The notes: generated from the sequence alone by a model not told the origin. A stretch of 64,000 nucleotides of DNA from Oenanthe sinensis (GCA_028671895.1 JAPMAC010000197.1:5399001-5463000), one strand, 5' to 3'. Numbered from the stretch's first letter, positions 43,141 through 55,737 are shown. Made by a program: numbers and translations.

Positions 43141-43720
43141 AAAGAAGAAATATACTCTGGTGATAGTTGATGATTACACTAGATTTACCTAAGTGTACTT
43201 TTTACATAAGAAGGATGAAACTGTAGAGAATTTTTTTGACCATATTGCAATGATTGAGAATGGATCAACACACAAGATAAAGAATCTAAGGAGTGATAAT
43301 GGAACAGAGTTTAAGAAATCTGCATTGGAGGAATTCTGGTCAACAAAAGGTATTATTCAACAATTCTCAGCACCTGGCACACCTCAACAAAATGGTGTGG
43401 TTGAAAGAAAGAACAGAACTCTATTAGAAGCTTCCATAACAATGTTAGAAGGAGAAAAGCTACCTACTTATTTCTGGGCAGAAGCTGTGAATACTGCATG
43501 CATTACTCAGAATTGTTCTTTATTAAACAAACATGGAATGACTCCATACGAGTCTTTGAAGGGAAGAAAGCCAAATATTAAGTACTTTCATATCTTTGGA
43601 AGCAAGTGTTTTATTCTCAAAACACATCCTGAACAATTGAAGAAGTTTGAACTGAAAGCAGATGAATGAATTTTTGTTGGTTATATAACAACTTCTAAAA
43701 CCTCTTAAAGGGCATTCAAA
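43141..43720 (+). pseudogene. Sire-4 integrase core, copy 1
   Basis: KKKYTLVIVDDYTRFT followed by a stop in place of Trp, then RSDNGTEFKKSAL and GVVERKNRTLLEASITML (second D and E of the triad), and YFHIFGSKCFILKTHPEQL. A TGA at 43667-43669 is private to this copy (GGA in copy 2); a stop near 43706 is shared by both. The first triad aspartate lies upstream of the junction and is lost. Confidence 0.88.
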
Positions 43721-44340
43721 GTGTTCAACTTATGGACAAGGACAGTCATGGAATCAATTAATGTCTCTTTTGATGAAGGGAAGATAACTGGATTACATGA
43801 TAAAGATGCACAGGAAACTCTGAGATTTGAGAATGAACTACAGAAAATAAACTCTGTTGAACTAAACTCTGATGAGTCAAACACTGTTGAACCAAACTCG
43901 GATGAGATAAACTCTGTTCAACCAAACACTGGTGAAGTAAACTCTGATTCTTTAAACTCTGATTCAAAAATGATTGAAATAGAAATTGAAGATTCTGCAC
44001 ATGTTGAGGGGGAGCAACATCAATTAAATACTGACATTGGAGATCAAAACACAATTATTGAAATATCAGAGTCTGACTAAACTCTGAACAACACAAACTC
44101 TGAAACCCTAAACTCTGATCAATCAAAATCTGAGACCACAAACTCTGAGACCTCAATCTCTAAAAATTCAAAATTTGAGTACATAAACTCTGAGACATTA
44201 AATACTGATGGAAACACATTTTTAGGGGAGGATCAAAATTTACAGAAGAATCATTCTATGAGGGCACAAATAATGGGGGATCATCTAGTTCAAGAAATCA
44301 TCAACATCCAAGAAAATGGACAAAATATCACACACCTGAT
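43721..44340 (+). pseudogene. Sire-4 integrase-RT linker made of Asn-Ser-Asp/Glu repeats, copy 1
   Basis: Encodes a low-complexity acidic linker with many NSD, NSE and NTD triplets, from ELNSDESNTVEPNSDEIN onward. At DNA level most repeats are AAACTCTGAT or one base from it, between 43850 and 44200. TAA at 44078-44080 is private to this copy (CAA in copy 2). The position between integrase and RT is usual for a variable sirevirus linker. Confidence 0.85.
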
Positions 44341-44906
44341 TTAATTATTGGTGATCTAGAAAGTGGAGTAAAGACAAGAAAAGCTACTCAGAATGAATGT
44401 CTATTTCATAGTTTTCTTTCTCAAACAGAACCTAAGAAGGTTGAAGATGCTTTGAAGGATGCAGATTGGGTTACTGCAATGTAGAAAGAATTGAATGAGT
44501 TTGAAAGAAATGAAGTTTGGACCCTAGTTCCAAGACCGAAGAACAGATCTATTGTTGGTACAAAATGGGTGTTTAGGAACAAGACAGGCTCTGATGGAAT
44601 CATTACAAGAAACAAAGCAAGACTGGTATCCAAAGATTATTCTCAACAGGAGGGGATTGATTATGATGAAACCTATGCACCTGTAGCTAGACTTGAGGTA
44701 ATCAGAATTTTTTTTGCTTATGATGCACATAAAAAATTCAAGGTATACCAGATGGATGTTAAAGTGCATTTTTAAATGGAGAACTTGAAGAGGAAGTTTA
44801 TGTTGAACAACTACCTGGCTTTGTCAATCCAAAATATCCTAATCATGTCTACAGACTGGATAAAGCCTTATGGACTAAAGCAAGCACCAAGGGCCTGATA
44901 TGAAAC
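44341..44906 (+). pseudogene. Sire-4 reverse transcriptase, N-terminal part, copy 1
   Basis: ELNEFERNEVWTLVPRPKN, WVFRNKTGSDG, GIDYDETYAPVARLEVIRIF and YQMDVK. A TAG near 44482 and a frameshift after DVKVHF are shared with copy 2. A 2 bp loss near 44870 (CCTTATGGAC against CCTTATATGGAC) is private. It is cut before YVDD by Gyp-LTR. Confidence 0.87.
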
Positions 44907-46133
44907 TGAGACGCCTTCAGATCCGGGGTCAGGAATCCAGGTTGTCACTATCCAATTTTCATCACGATAACATCACCCACCTGCTTTAACCATTATAATA
45001 ACCAAACATAAAAGCAGTGACCCCAAACCAAATACACAACTCGAGTTATAATCTCAGGAAACGAAATCAAAATTGGTAACAGTTATTACAAACCAACGTA
45101 ACCTCAGGATCTCACACTACTAATATAACTTCTACATGATGTTACATTAGAAGTAAACATTAATCCAAGATCTATTGTCACATTACATATTTTTCAACAA
45201 GTCTAGGATTCTAATCTGGAATCTCGTCTTTCTTGCACCATTTATCGAAGTCCTGAACCTGACTAGCTCAAGCTCGAATCTTCCTGTTCCTTAACATAAT
45301 ACTCGAGGTAGACAATTCATAGTCATCTCTTTCTGTAAGATATAAGATTTACAAAAAGCAAGAATGAGCCAAAGAATGCTCAGCAAGTTATTTATCAGAA
45401 TATTCCAAGGAAAAGGTGATAGCCATAATTATCCCAACTGGATATTCAACAATAAAGTACATAACTAGCAATCTGATTGAAGATGTATAGCCAGTTATAT
45501 CTCGACAATAAATGACTTAAGGTTCACGATGCAAGAATATATTCACAACAATAATGCAGTTCACGTTACTGCAATACAACAAATTAAGTTCATAATTTTT
45601 GAGACTGACAGTATCAATAACTTAGCACAATGGCCTCAATCACCGAGTACCATTCGTTTGAGTATCAATAAGCAAGCAGTTCAATATACTGCGAAAAGAA
45701 TGAATGAAAGTTCAACAATTCCCATTAACACTATCAGTAACTTAGCACCATGGTTTTCGTTATAGTGTAGGAACAATGAAACTGATATATGCGAAGAAAA
45801 CAATACTCAAAACAACCAACCAACTCAGAGGTGATTATATTCCCCGTTGACACTATCGGTAACACAACACCTAGGCTTTCGTTACAGTGCCACGTCAAAT
45901 TCCAATTGGAAGAAATGGGACTACCTGGAGATTTTTCAACGCCCTATTGTACGCGATGATCAGTCGCCTTGTACAATAGAAAAACCAGTCACTTTCTCTA
46001 CTAGTAGAAGGACAACCCCTTATCGGGACGTCACCCTAGGCAACTCATAGGCCTTTAATTACGGCTGGGTCGTGCGTCACCGACCTCTTACGCAACCTTA
46101 CTCTAGTCCTTGATGAATACTTTGAACATCATC

Positions 46134-46790
46134 AAATCTAGAAGGAAATTTAATCCATCCTTTCAGAACAACAACAATCCACTCTAGGATTTCAATCAAC
46201 TGTTAAGGAAGGGAATTTAATACAACCGTCCAGAACAACAACAATCCACTCTAGGATTTCAATCAACAGATAAGGAAGGGAATTTAATACAACCTTCCAG
46301 AACAACAACAATCCACTCTAGAATTTCAATCAACAGATAAGGAAGGGAATTTAATACAACCTTCCAGAACAACAACAATCCACTCTAGGATTTCAATCAA
46401 CAGATAAGGAAGGGAATTTAATACAACCTTCCAGAACAACAACAATCCACTCTAGGATTTCAATCAACAGATAAGGAAGGGAATTTAATAAAACCTTCAA
46501 GAACAACAACAATCCACTCTACGATTTCAATCAACAGATATGGAATGGAATTTAATATAACCTTCCAGAACAACAACAATCCACTCTAGGATTTCAATCA
46601 ACTGTTAAGGAAGGGAATTTAATATAACCTTCCAGAACAACAACAATCCACTCTAGGATTTCAATCAACAGATAAGGAAGGAGATTTAATACAACCTTCC
46701 AGAACAACAACAATCCACTCTAGGATTTCAATCAACAGATAAGGAAGGGGATTTAATACAACCTTCCAGAACAACAACGACCTATTGTAA
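46134..46790. repeat. 67 bp minisatellite, about 10 units, copy 1
   Basis: Units begin AACAACAACAATCCACTCTA and include GATTTCAATCAACAG and GGAAGGGAATTTAATA. Starts are near 46165, 46232, 46299 and so on to 46768. Most units differ at zero to three bases; the first and last are more divergent. Confidence 0.95.
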
Positions 46791-47002
46791 GATTTCAATA
46801 TCTGACAATAGCTTGTTCCCGAAACGAGGTGGGAGTACTCTCGAAACATCTGGGTTGACTCTCAGTCAACGAATTTAACAAGACAGAAATCCTTGAATCA
46901 AGGTGACTCAAGAATGCGACCGGGGAGCCACTAATAAGAGTTAAAATAGACTCCACAAAAATATTGCATTTTTGGAGTGAGATAATGGGCCTTAAAGGCA
47001 CC

Positions 47003-47007
47003 AATAC
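47003..47007. repeat. AATAC target site left of Angela-B
   Basis: AATAC before the LTR start. The matching right copy is not after the second LTR (55737) but after the solo LTR at 61067-61071. Confidence 0.85.
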
Positions 47008-48551
47008 TGTAGGGTTTCGTGACACAAAAGCAGCGGAATAAACGCGAAAAATAAATCAAAATAGCGAAACTCTCCGCAGGATCCATGCGAAAACAAAAGA
47101 TTTAATTCGGAGATAAAGAATAAATACCTTTAGAAGCTTTAACAGTTCATTAATGGAAGATTAATGGAGGTCCAAAGCTTGTTTAATCACCACGTATCCC
47201 GCTCTCGCGATCTACGCTCTACGGTATCCACACGAACACTTTTCATGAAGGATTGATGTGTACTAGCACCCGAAAACTTCTTCTCTCTCTATCTTCCTCC
47301 TCTCTCAGAGCGGCTAGGGTTTTTTATAAAATCTCTATCTTATTAAATCAGCCCATAAAGAGATTATATAGAGAGAGGAATAAGTTTTCTAATTATAATC
47401 CAATTATAATTGATACTAATCCAAAATTCTAAATTATTTAATTAAGTCTCACTTAATTAATTAATTATTAATTTTGGAATTAGTTTAAGTAATTCATTTA
47501 TTCTATTTATATAATTAATTAAGTCATACTTAATTAATATCATAAATAAAATAAATTACTTATTTAATTTAAATTCATATTTTAAATTATTTCTCCTTCA
47601 AGCGTTCTTTGTGTGTGATCCTGTAGGTTATTATTACGTTGGCAACAATTTTAATATCTAATTAAAATTGTAAACAATGAGCGGCATCTAGTAATACATC
47701 ATTGCTACCCAAGTAATAATAATAAATCGATGATTCGATTAAGCCTTTCGTGAATAATGTTCCATGTAATATAATCCCTTTAATCTTGATATTATAGATT
47801 AAACTCAAGGCATGTCTCGTGTCATCCTCTTCATAATTTAATCTTTATTTTCTTGATCGATGAGTAGACTATTAAAATCAAATCAACATTTGAGCACGGC
47901 CGTGCATTTCATAGTCTCACTCAAACAAGAGGCCAATAATATCACTCCTAAAATTAGGAGGATTAAATCCCATCTAGATCATTCATATTTCTCATACGAT
48001 TCATAATATACCCAATATCCACTTTTATCATCACCCGGTCAAAGGTAACTTTTAATGTAATCAAAGTATATTAATTCTCGTATAGAAATATAATGATTTC
48101 AGGTCTAAGGATCATTACACCATTATCACAGTGAGAATTACTTATGACACTTACTTAACATGTAGAATCTCACGGCGGGTCATTCCAGTGCCATGCATTG
48201 ATACATGCACTTATGTTCTTGACTTTAGTATCCCCATACCTATGACCAATGAGATGTGGTCATCTGTCAAGAAACATACTAGTCTTTGTGCATTATTATT
48301 GTCCTTAAATAATAATACTCGACTAGGGAATTTTAGGAATAAGATACTATTCATATAATCTCATTTTTAAGTCACATACTTAAAGATATATAATACGTAT
48401 CAAAATTCCAAGGACATTTATTATGCTTTCAATTTATTACGCAGTAAATAAAACATAATAAATAAATAATAATCAATAAAACATAATCCTTAATAATAAA
48501 TATTTTCCTTAAAATATAAAAAGTATTGTCTCTAGAGCAAAATTACTAACA
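47008..48551 (-). mobile_element. Angela-B 3' LTR (L)
   Basis: 1544 bp, TG at 47008 to CA at 48551, starting TGTAGGGTTTCGTGACAC in plus orientation. TATA-like CTCTATATAATC on the minus strand at 47362-47373. Confidence 0.93.
47362..47373 (-). promoter_or_regulatory. Angela-B 3' LTR TATA box
   Basis: CTCTATATAATC on the minus strand, also at 54571-54582 and 59878-59889 in the other two LTR copies. Inferred promoter. Confidence 0.55.
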
Positions 48552-48562
48552 ATCTCCCACTT
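48552..48562 (-). other. Polypurine tract of Angela-B
   Basis: AAGTGGGAGAT on the minus strand next to the LTR, the same as in Angela-A. Confidence 0.85.
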
Positions 48563-48565
48563 GCA

Positions 48566-51300
48566 CTAGAGCCAATTACCCAAGTATCCAATACTCATGG
48601 AACTAGTGTGACTTTCGTGCTTCTGCTGCGACAAAGCCTTAGTCAGTGTGTCTGCAATATTATTATTAGTATACACTTTACATATATGTATATCTCCTTG
48701 ATCATTAATCTCATTAATTAGGTGATATCTCCTAAGTACATGCCCAAACAGCCTCCTTGGCTGCTTCACAAGCATCAATATACTCAGGTTCTATTGTAAA
48801 ATCAACAATTGTCTTTGCTGTGAACCATTCCAGCATACAACATCTCAATAAAACACAAAGCCAGACAGAAACATTAAATTATCGTTATCTGTCTAAAAAC
48901 CAGTATCACTGAAACCTCTTACAACTAGCTTCACATCTCCTCCATATAACAAGAATGAATCTTTAGTCCTCTTTAAGTACTTAAGAATATTCTTGACTGT
49001 CGTCCAGTGACCTTCACCTGGATTAGATCGGTATCTACTCATCATGGTTAAAGCATACGAGACATCAGGACAAGTACATATGATTGCATACATTATAAAA
49101 CCAATTGCTGACGCATATGGAATTTTACTCATGCAGTCCCTATCATCCAATGATTTAGGACAAATTTTATTTTGAGATCACTATCCCATGAGACATTGGG
49201 ACATATCCATTTTAGTCTCTTTGCATTTGAAATCGATGCAAAACTTTGTCAATGTATGTACTCTAAATTAGGCCGATCAATCACCTTGATCTATCTCTAT
49301 AGATCTCGATCCCTAATATATATGTCACATCGCCTAAGTCTTTCATTGAGAAATTATTTCTCAACCAAGTCTTCACAGTCTGTAGAGAAGGAATGTCATT
49401 CCCTATTAGTAATATATCATCAACATATAATACTAGGAATGCCACATGACTTCCACTAAACTTCTTGTAAACACAAGTTTCATCTTCATTCTGAATAAAG
49501 TCAAACTCTTTTTGACTGTTTCATGAAAACAAATGTTCCATCTCCTCGAGGCCTGCTTTAATCCATAAATGGATCGACGCAACTTATATACATTTCCAGC
49601 AACCTTTAGATCAACAAAACCCTTAGGGTGTGTCATGTACACATCCATATCTTCTTCAAGGCTCTCATTTAAGAAAGCAGTTTTGACATCCATTTGCCAG
49701 ATTTCATAGTCATAGTAAGCAGCTATAGCAAGCAAAATCCTGATGGACATGACCATAACAACTGGTGAAAAAGTCTCATCATAGTCAATACCATGAATTT
49801 TCTTGAAACCTTTTGCCACCAATCGTGCCTTATAGGTCTGTACATTAGCATCCATGTCGGTCTTCTTCTTGAAAACCCACTTGCACCCTATAGGTTTTAC
49901 CCCTTCAGGTGGATCAACCAAAGTCCATACTTGATTAGTATACATGGATTCCATCTCAGATTTAATGGCATCCAGCCATCTCTTAGAATCTGGAGTGTTT
50001 ATAGTATCTAGGTAGGTGAGAGGCTCATCTTCATCCACAAGCATCATATCACCATCTTGAGTCAAGAGAAATCCATATTATCTCTCGGGCTCATGGCGAA
50101 TCCTACTAAACCTACGAACACCTGTGTTTCTTGAGCAGTATTATTTTTCTTGTACATTCTACTCAGGTTCCTCTACTGGTTCAACGTTATCATGTGGGTC
50201 TCAAACTTCATTGAGATCTATTATCCTCCCACTGTCTCTCAGCAGTTCGAGCAACAAACACTTTGTTCTCGGAAGGATTATAGAAAGAATAACCCCTTGT
50301 TTCAGTTGGGTATTCCACAAAATTACATTTGTCTGATTTTGGTCCCAGCTTGTCAGAGATTAGACGTTTCACAAACGCTTCACATCCCCAAAATTTTATA
50401 AATGACATGCTGTGACGTTGCTCAGTCCATATCTCATAAGGAGTCTTTTGAACCAATTTAGTAGGAACACAGTTAAGTGTATGTGGAGCCGTTTCCAGGG
50501 TGCAACCCCAGAAACTAATTGGAAGATTCATTGACTTAACATTGATCGCACCATGTCCAACAAGGTGTGATCTCTCCTATCAAAAAACTTTTCTTTGATA
50601 TTTTCTACTTCATCTTTATAGTCTTTGAACTTTTCAAATGATTCGGATTAGTTCTTCAAAAGATACATATATTCGTATCTACTAAAATAATTAGTAAATT
50701 TTATGAAGTTAATAAAATCTACCTTTTGTCATCGTACACATATGACCACATACATCACTATGTATAAGTCATACCCATTCAATGATCCCTTCACCATGTC
50801 CGGTAAAAGGAGCTTTAGTCATTTTACCAAATAAACCAAGATTCGCATCCTTTTGTATGATTCATAATCAAACTTATCCATGAATGCATCCTTATGTATT
50901 CTGGAAATGCGTTTCTCATTAATATGGCCTCAGCGACAATGCCAAAGGTAATATTTGATTTGAGTCACTTTAGAACATATAAATTGTTAATTAGATGTGC
51001 AACATTATAAGGCTCATCATCAAAATAGAATAAACAACTATTGTTATAAAATGAAAAAGCCTTTCTTGTCCAAACAAGAAACTGAAATAATGTTTCTGTC
51101 AATTGCAAGCACGCTATAACAATTATTAAGTTCTAAATTTTCCTTATAGGCCAAAAATTAAGTAACGAGTTCCTCGAACCAAGGCAACTATCTTTACTCC
51201 AATTCCAACCCGATACCTTAAGCTTGACCCTTATTGATCATCATCTTCCGATCTTCCAATTAAGCATGACAGTTTAATTTCCAGTCTCCCAACTTTCCAC
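48566..51300 (-). pseudogene. Angela-B pol remnants
   Basis: RNase H end at 48566-48778 (LRRYHLINEIND, NIADTLTKAL) with an internal deletion. 49150-48893 is the RT end and RNase H start (SKIPYASAIGFIMYA, ILKYLKRTKDSF). RT at 50065-49433 contains WVFKKKTDMD, GIDYDETFSPVVMV, YEIWQMDVKTAFLN and SIYGLKQASRRWN. YVDD is recognisable near 49410 in another frame. Integrase C-terminal part at 50531-50208 (LPISFWGCTLETA). Integrase core and GAG-pre-integrase traces lie at 50560-51130 with many breaks. Same domain order as A2; much more decayed. Confidence 0.82.
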
Positions 51301-52026
51301 AGAAGTGACAATCGTCTTCTTTATCAACACCTCATTCAGACTTTAGAGTCTGCTTTAGGGATTGGACTTTGGTTTGACAACGGAACTAGATCAAATCTTC
51401 TCCTTGCCTTTCCATTTTCCTTTCCCTTTTGCATTCCCTATGTTTACCATCAATATAGTAGTAGTTCATGCATTTATCATATTACTTTCAGCAGTTCTCA
51501 ACATGCTTAGCAACTCAATGGGTGTTTTACCAATATTATTCACTTTATTGTTCATAACAAAATAAGAATAATATTTGTCCAAGGATTGTAAGATCAAATC
51601 TAGCTGTTTCCAGACCAATCTGGAAACCCAAAATATCAATGGTATTCATTATACCCTATAATCTTTAGAACATGTGGTGTAACCGGGTCTCACTCTCCCT
51701 ACTTGTAAGTGTATAGTGCCCTTTCAAATATATCTTGTGCTCAATCGTTTCATAAGCATCTATATGCTTGTATTTCTTCTTAAGCTCAGCACATATATTT
51801 GCGAGCATGAGACATGAAACATCAGTCGCAACATCAATTTGCTTCCAATAAGCACTATGATTTGCACATGTTACATTCTCAACTTTAAGAGCAGGGGAAG
51901 AGATTTGACTAATATCGTGGTGCCCGAGGACGATCCCAAGCTCCTATGTCAGTCAAGGAAATATATTCTCGTCAACTTGTCCTTCTCAAGAACTGATCGC
52001 ATAGAGAAGTTGTTTGTGTTTATCAT
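51301..52026 (-). pseudogene. Angela-B gag remnant
   Basis: Starts at ATG 52026 (MINTNNFSMRSVLEKDKLTR), which matches the A2 gag start. A stop replaces Trp soon after FLD. Further downstream there are only short matches in changing frames, including a lysine/glycine-rich stretch and remnants of the knuckle region near 51300. No functional product. Confidence 0.75.
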
Positions 52027-54203
52027 TTGATATCTACAATATTAAAGTGCATAAAATAAACTAGATTGCAAATTTAATATTAATTATGTTTAAGTGATTA
52101 TGGTATATCATCATATATCTCCCACTATTTTTATCAAACTAATCGCCCTTACTATTAATTTGGAAAGTATATCCCATAATTCTTTCTAGTGACCCAAGAT
52201 CCATATTTCGTCATGTCCTAAGTCAACCACTGGAAGTCCTTAGAAAATGATTATTTAGGTAGACAACAATTGTCAATTATATCATATATAATTCTTGGAT
52301 AGTTTGGTGAACAACGATTGATCTTATCTATCTAATAGACTTTTAACCAAACTCTATGCTTCTAAGTTCATAATAGTTGACTATAACCGTTTATTTTCAC
52401 TTATTATGACGACTCAGTTAAGTTAGACCCAATGATACAACGGCCGAATATAACCGTTTATATTCGTCGCATCTCACCACGATAGATAGGAGTCCCCTGC
52501 CATTGACAGTCCTTCCCCTTATCGATCTAGGATTCGATGAGTGTTCATTCATTGGAAAGCATCCGAGTAAAACTTAATATTTTGTTAAGGGGTTTTAGAA
52601 AATTTATAACGATCATGATCACATCATAAAGAGATCCTCAATTTTTCCTTGAACCAAATATTTCAAATCGACATCTTAAATTGTTCATTTCCCAGGTAGA
52701 TGGAGGATACCAATGGTCACACTTAAAACCCATCAGCCTTACGAATTCGCATATCCGCTTTTGTCAGAAAATCCCAATTATAGATATCAAAAATCCATAT
52801 TTAATTCTGTGTTTTAAAAATCTATATTTCATAAACACAAGAATCTCATGATCGTTTGTTAATTTTAAAATCTTGAATCGTTACAGATTTTATCTTGTTT
52901 AAGCAAACATGGCATGGGTGTCGTATCTAATACATACATGATTAATCAATATTAAGCATGCATCTCAATTATATCTACGCATACATACCAATACATGCAA
53001 TCATATACATATATGTAATGTGCGTAAATTAAACGTGTTTGGTTATGGCCCCATCCTATATGATATTTCCAAGCTAATGGAAATATCAAGGTCAGTCTAT
53101 GGTGGTTTTAAAAATACTATCTATTATATGTCTTCTTTCTTCATTGCTCCATCATCCCCTTTTGGATCGCCTTCTTGTTTGCAAGTCTTCATTGATAATT
53201 ACATTGAATAATAAAAATAAAACTATTCTAATGAAATTACAAGAAGAACTCGAGTTACATTCGAGATAATTAAATTACAATGAATAAACGACATGCAAGT
53301 CGTATTTAGAAACCAAAACCATAAATCAAAACCACTATCCTATGGGTCTTTAGGCCATAACCATCCACCATGCTATCATATAACACATATAATATATCTC
53401 ATATTATATAATCATATCATATAATCATATATAACAAATTTCGAAATTTCAGAAAATTAAAAACAGATTTCTGAAGACAATAAATCGCTATTTCGAGGCC
53501 CTTAACGACGTCAAACGCCTTACAGACCCGTCGGTGATAGCATAACTATCTATTTTGTTCATTGGCCCGATTCCAGTCAGAAAACACATATCGTTTACGA
53601 AAATCGGATACAGCAGTCAGATTTCTCCAAATCTGACGGTGTTTCAGAAATCGTATCATATACAATTCTCATAACAAGAACAAGCATATATCATATATAC
53701 ATACACAGTGATACATACAATCATCATATGATTATACATCACATGATATACATACACATAATATATACATACATATATTCAAAAAAATTAGAAAATTAAA
53801 TAATTTTCAGAAAATAATAAATCACCGTTTTGGGGGCTGTAACGACATCTAATGGATTACAGACGCAGAGCTGACTTTGTCAGTATTGCTCAGGGACCCG
53901 ATTCCAGTCAGAAAACACATATCGTTTGCGAAAATCGGACAACGGACACAGATTTCAGAAAATCAACGGCAGCCGTTTCAGAATTCGTATCGAATACGAT
54001 TCCCATAATAAGAACAAACATGTATCATATACATACATCAACACACATAATCATTACATGATTATATATCATAAAATATCATATATTCATAATATATATA
54101 AACATATACATATTGTATCAATATAAAATCATGATAGATCGCATACATGCTTATATATCAAAAACTGTTAAGCACATAACCGAATTAAAACGTTTCGCAA
54201 GTA
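52027..54203 (-). other. Angela-B 5' leader
   Basis: About 2.2 kb, no credible ORF. 52110-52910 closely matches the A2 leader (12130-12900). The PBS-proximal part (53350-54180) is AT-rich with many CATATA-type runs and contains an imperfect direct repeat of roughly 220-250 bp at about 53460-53700 and 53800-54020, both with CCCGATTCCAGTCAG followed by AAAACACATATCG. Confidence 0.75.
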
Positions 54204-54216
54204 GCTCTGATGCCAT
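54204..54216 (-). other. Primer-binding site of Angela-B
   Basis: ATGGCATCAGAGC, the same as in Angela-A2, directly after the LTR end. Confidence 0.87.
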
Positions 54217-55737
54217 TGTAGGGTTTCGTGACACAAAAGCAGCGGAATAAACGTGAAAAATAAATCAAAATAGCGAAACCCTCCGCAGGATCCATGCGAA
54301 AACAAAAGATTTAATTCGGAGATAAAGAATAAATACCTTTAGAAGCTTTAACAGTTCATTAATGGAAGATTAATGGAGGTCCAAAGCTTGTTTAATCACC
54401 ACGTATCCCGCTCTCGCGATCTACGCTCTACGGTATCCACAGGAACACTTTTCATGAAGGATTGATGTGTACTAGTACCCGAAAACTTCTTCTCTCTCTA
54501 TCTTCCTCCTCTCTCAGAGCGGCTAGGGTTTTTTGTAAAATCTCTATCTTATTAAATCAGCCCATAAAGAGATTATATAGAGAGAGGAATAAGTTTTCTA
54601 ATTATAATCCAATTATAATTAATACTAATCCAAAATTCAAAATTATTTAATTAAGTCTCACTTAATTAATTAATTATTAATTTTAGAATTAGTTTAAGTA
54701 ATTCATTTATTCTATTTATATAATTAATTAAGTCATACTTAATTAATATCATAAATAAAATAAATTACTTATTTAATTTAAATTCATAATTTAAATTATT
54801 TCTCCTTCAAACGTTCTTTGTGTGTGACCCTGTAGGTTATTATTACGTTGGCAACAATTTTAATATCTAATTAAAATTGTAAACAATGAGCGGCATCTAG
54901 TAATACATCATTGCTACCCAAGTAATAATAATAAATCGATGATTCGATTAAGCCTTTCGTGAATAATGTTCCATGTAATATAATCCCTTTAATCTTGATA
55001 TTATAGATTAAACTCAAGGCATGTCTCGTGTCATCCTCTTCATAATTTAATCTTTATTTTCTTGATCGATGAGTAGACTATTAAAATCAAATCAACATTT
55101 GAGCACGGCCGTGCATTTCATAGTCTCACTCAAACAAGAGGCCAATAATATCACTCCTAAAATTAGGAGGATTAAATCCCATCTAGATCATTCATATTTC
55201 TCATACGATTCATAATATACCCAGTATCCACTTTTATCATCACCCGGTCAAAGGTAACTTTTAATGTAATCAAAGTATATTAATTCTCGTATAGAAATAT
55301 AATGATTTCAGGTCTAAGGATCATTACACCATTATCACAGTGAGAATTACTTATGACACTTACTTAACATGTAGAATCTCACGGCGGGTCATTCCAGTGC
55401 CATGCATTGATACATGCACTTATGTTCTTGACTTTAGTATCCCCATACCTATGACCAATGAGATGTGGTCATCTGTCAAGAAACATACTAGTCTTTGTGC
55501 ATTATTATTGTCCTTAAATAATAGTACTCGACTAGGGAATTTTAGGAATAAGATACTATTCATATAATCTCATTTTTAAGTCACATACTTAAAGATATAT
55601 AATACGTACCAAAATTCCAAGGACATTTATTATGCTTTCAATTTATTACGAGTAAATAAAACATAATAAATAAATAATAATCAATAAAACATAATCCTTA
55701 ATAATAAATATTTTCCTTAAAATATAAAAAGTATTGT
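54217..55737 (-). mobile_element. Angela-B 5' LTR (L'), missing about 22 bp
   Basis: Matches L from its TG at 54217 to GTATTGT at 55737. The expected tail with CTCTAGAGC ... CTAACA is absent. After three extra bases (TTA) the Sire-4 integrase piece starts at 55741. TATA-like box at 54571-54582. Confidence 0.92.

Larger units (their letters stand above)
43141..44906 (+). mobile_element. Sire-4 fragment (integrase to RT), copy 1
   Basis: A piece of a fourth sirevirus with no LTR on either side. It starts inside the integrase core (KKKYTLVIVDDYTRFT), joined to Sire-3, and ends inside RT (QAPRA, stop, YET), where Gyp-LTR begins at 44907. Repeated at 55741-57422. Confidence 0.88.
44907..47007. 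mobile_element. Gyp-LTR, probable Ty3/gypsy long LTR, part 1
   Basis: Noncoding. It starts TGAGACGCCTTCAGATCC and continues with GGGGTCAGGAATCC and TTGTCAC, a start form I associate with plant gypsy (Tekay-like) LTRs; I cannot verify this. It has three loose repeats of a TGACACTATC..GTAAC motif with a following TTATAGTG or TTACAGTG (45604, 45722, 45846), then the minisatellite. Interrupted at 47007 by Angela-B; it resumes at 61072. Its other end is outside the window, so it is at least 3.8 kb long. Confidence 0.5.
43227..48551. repeat. Segmental duplication, copy 1
   Basis: Corresponds base for base, with few differences, to 55741-61066 (offset 12514-12516). It contains the Sire-4 piece, Gyp-LTR start, the 67 bp minisatellite and the first Angela-B LTR. 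Confidence 0.95.
47008..55737 (-). mobile_element. Angela-B, Ty1/copia (Angela/BARE-type) element
   Basis: LTRs at 47008-48551 and 54217-55737, polypurine tract, degenerate pol and gag, 2.2 kb leader and PBS. It belongs to a family related to Angela-A: similar LTR start (TGTTAG ... GCTCTAGAGACAATA), same gene order and a very similar leader. Coding parts have many frameshifts and deletions. The LTRs are still very alike. The 5' LTR lacks its last 22 or so bases, where the duplicated Sire-4 piece begins. Confidence 0.9.

Noticed and set aside
45529..46050. Plus-strand ORFs in Gyp-LTR (and copies at 58045-58566)
   Set aside because: Short, without domains, in a noncoding LTR-like region; they are preserved only because the region was duplicated.
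46134..46790. CRISPR-like or satellite array of 67 bp units
   Set aside because: No unique spacers; it is a ten-unit minisatellite inside an LTR, not a centromeric array as far as this window shows.
47641..48400. Small ORFs of 75 codons in the Angela-B LTRs (48131, 55340, 60647)
   Set aside because: Antisense in U3 of the LTR; conservation equals that of the surrounding LTR.
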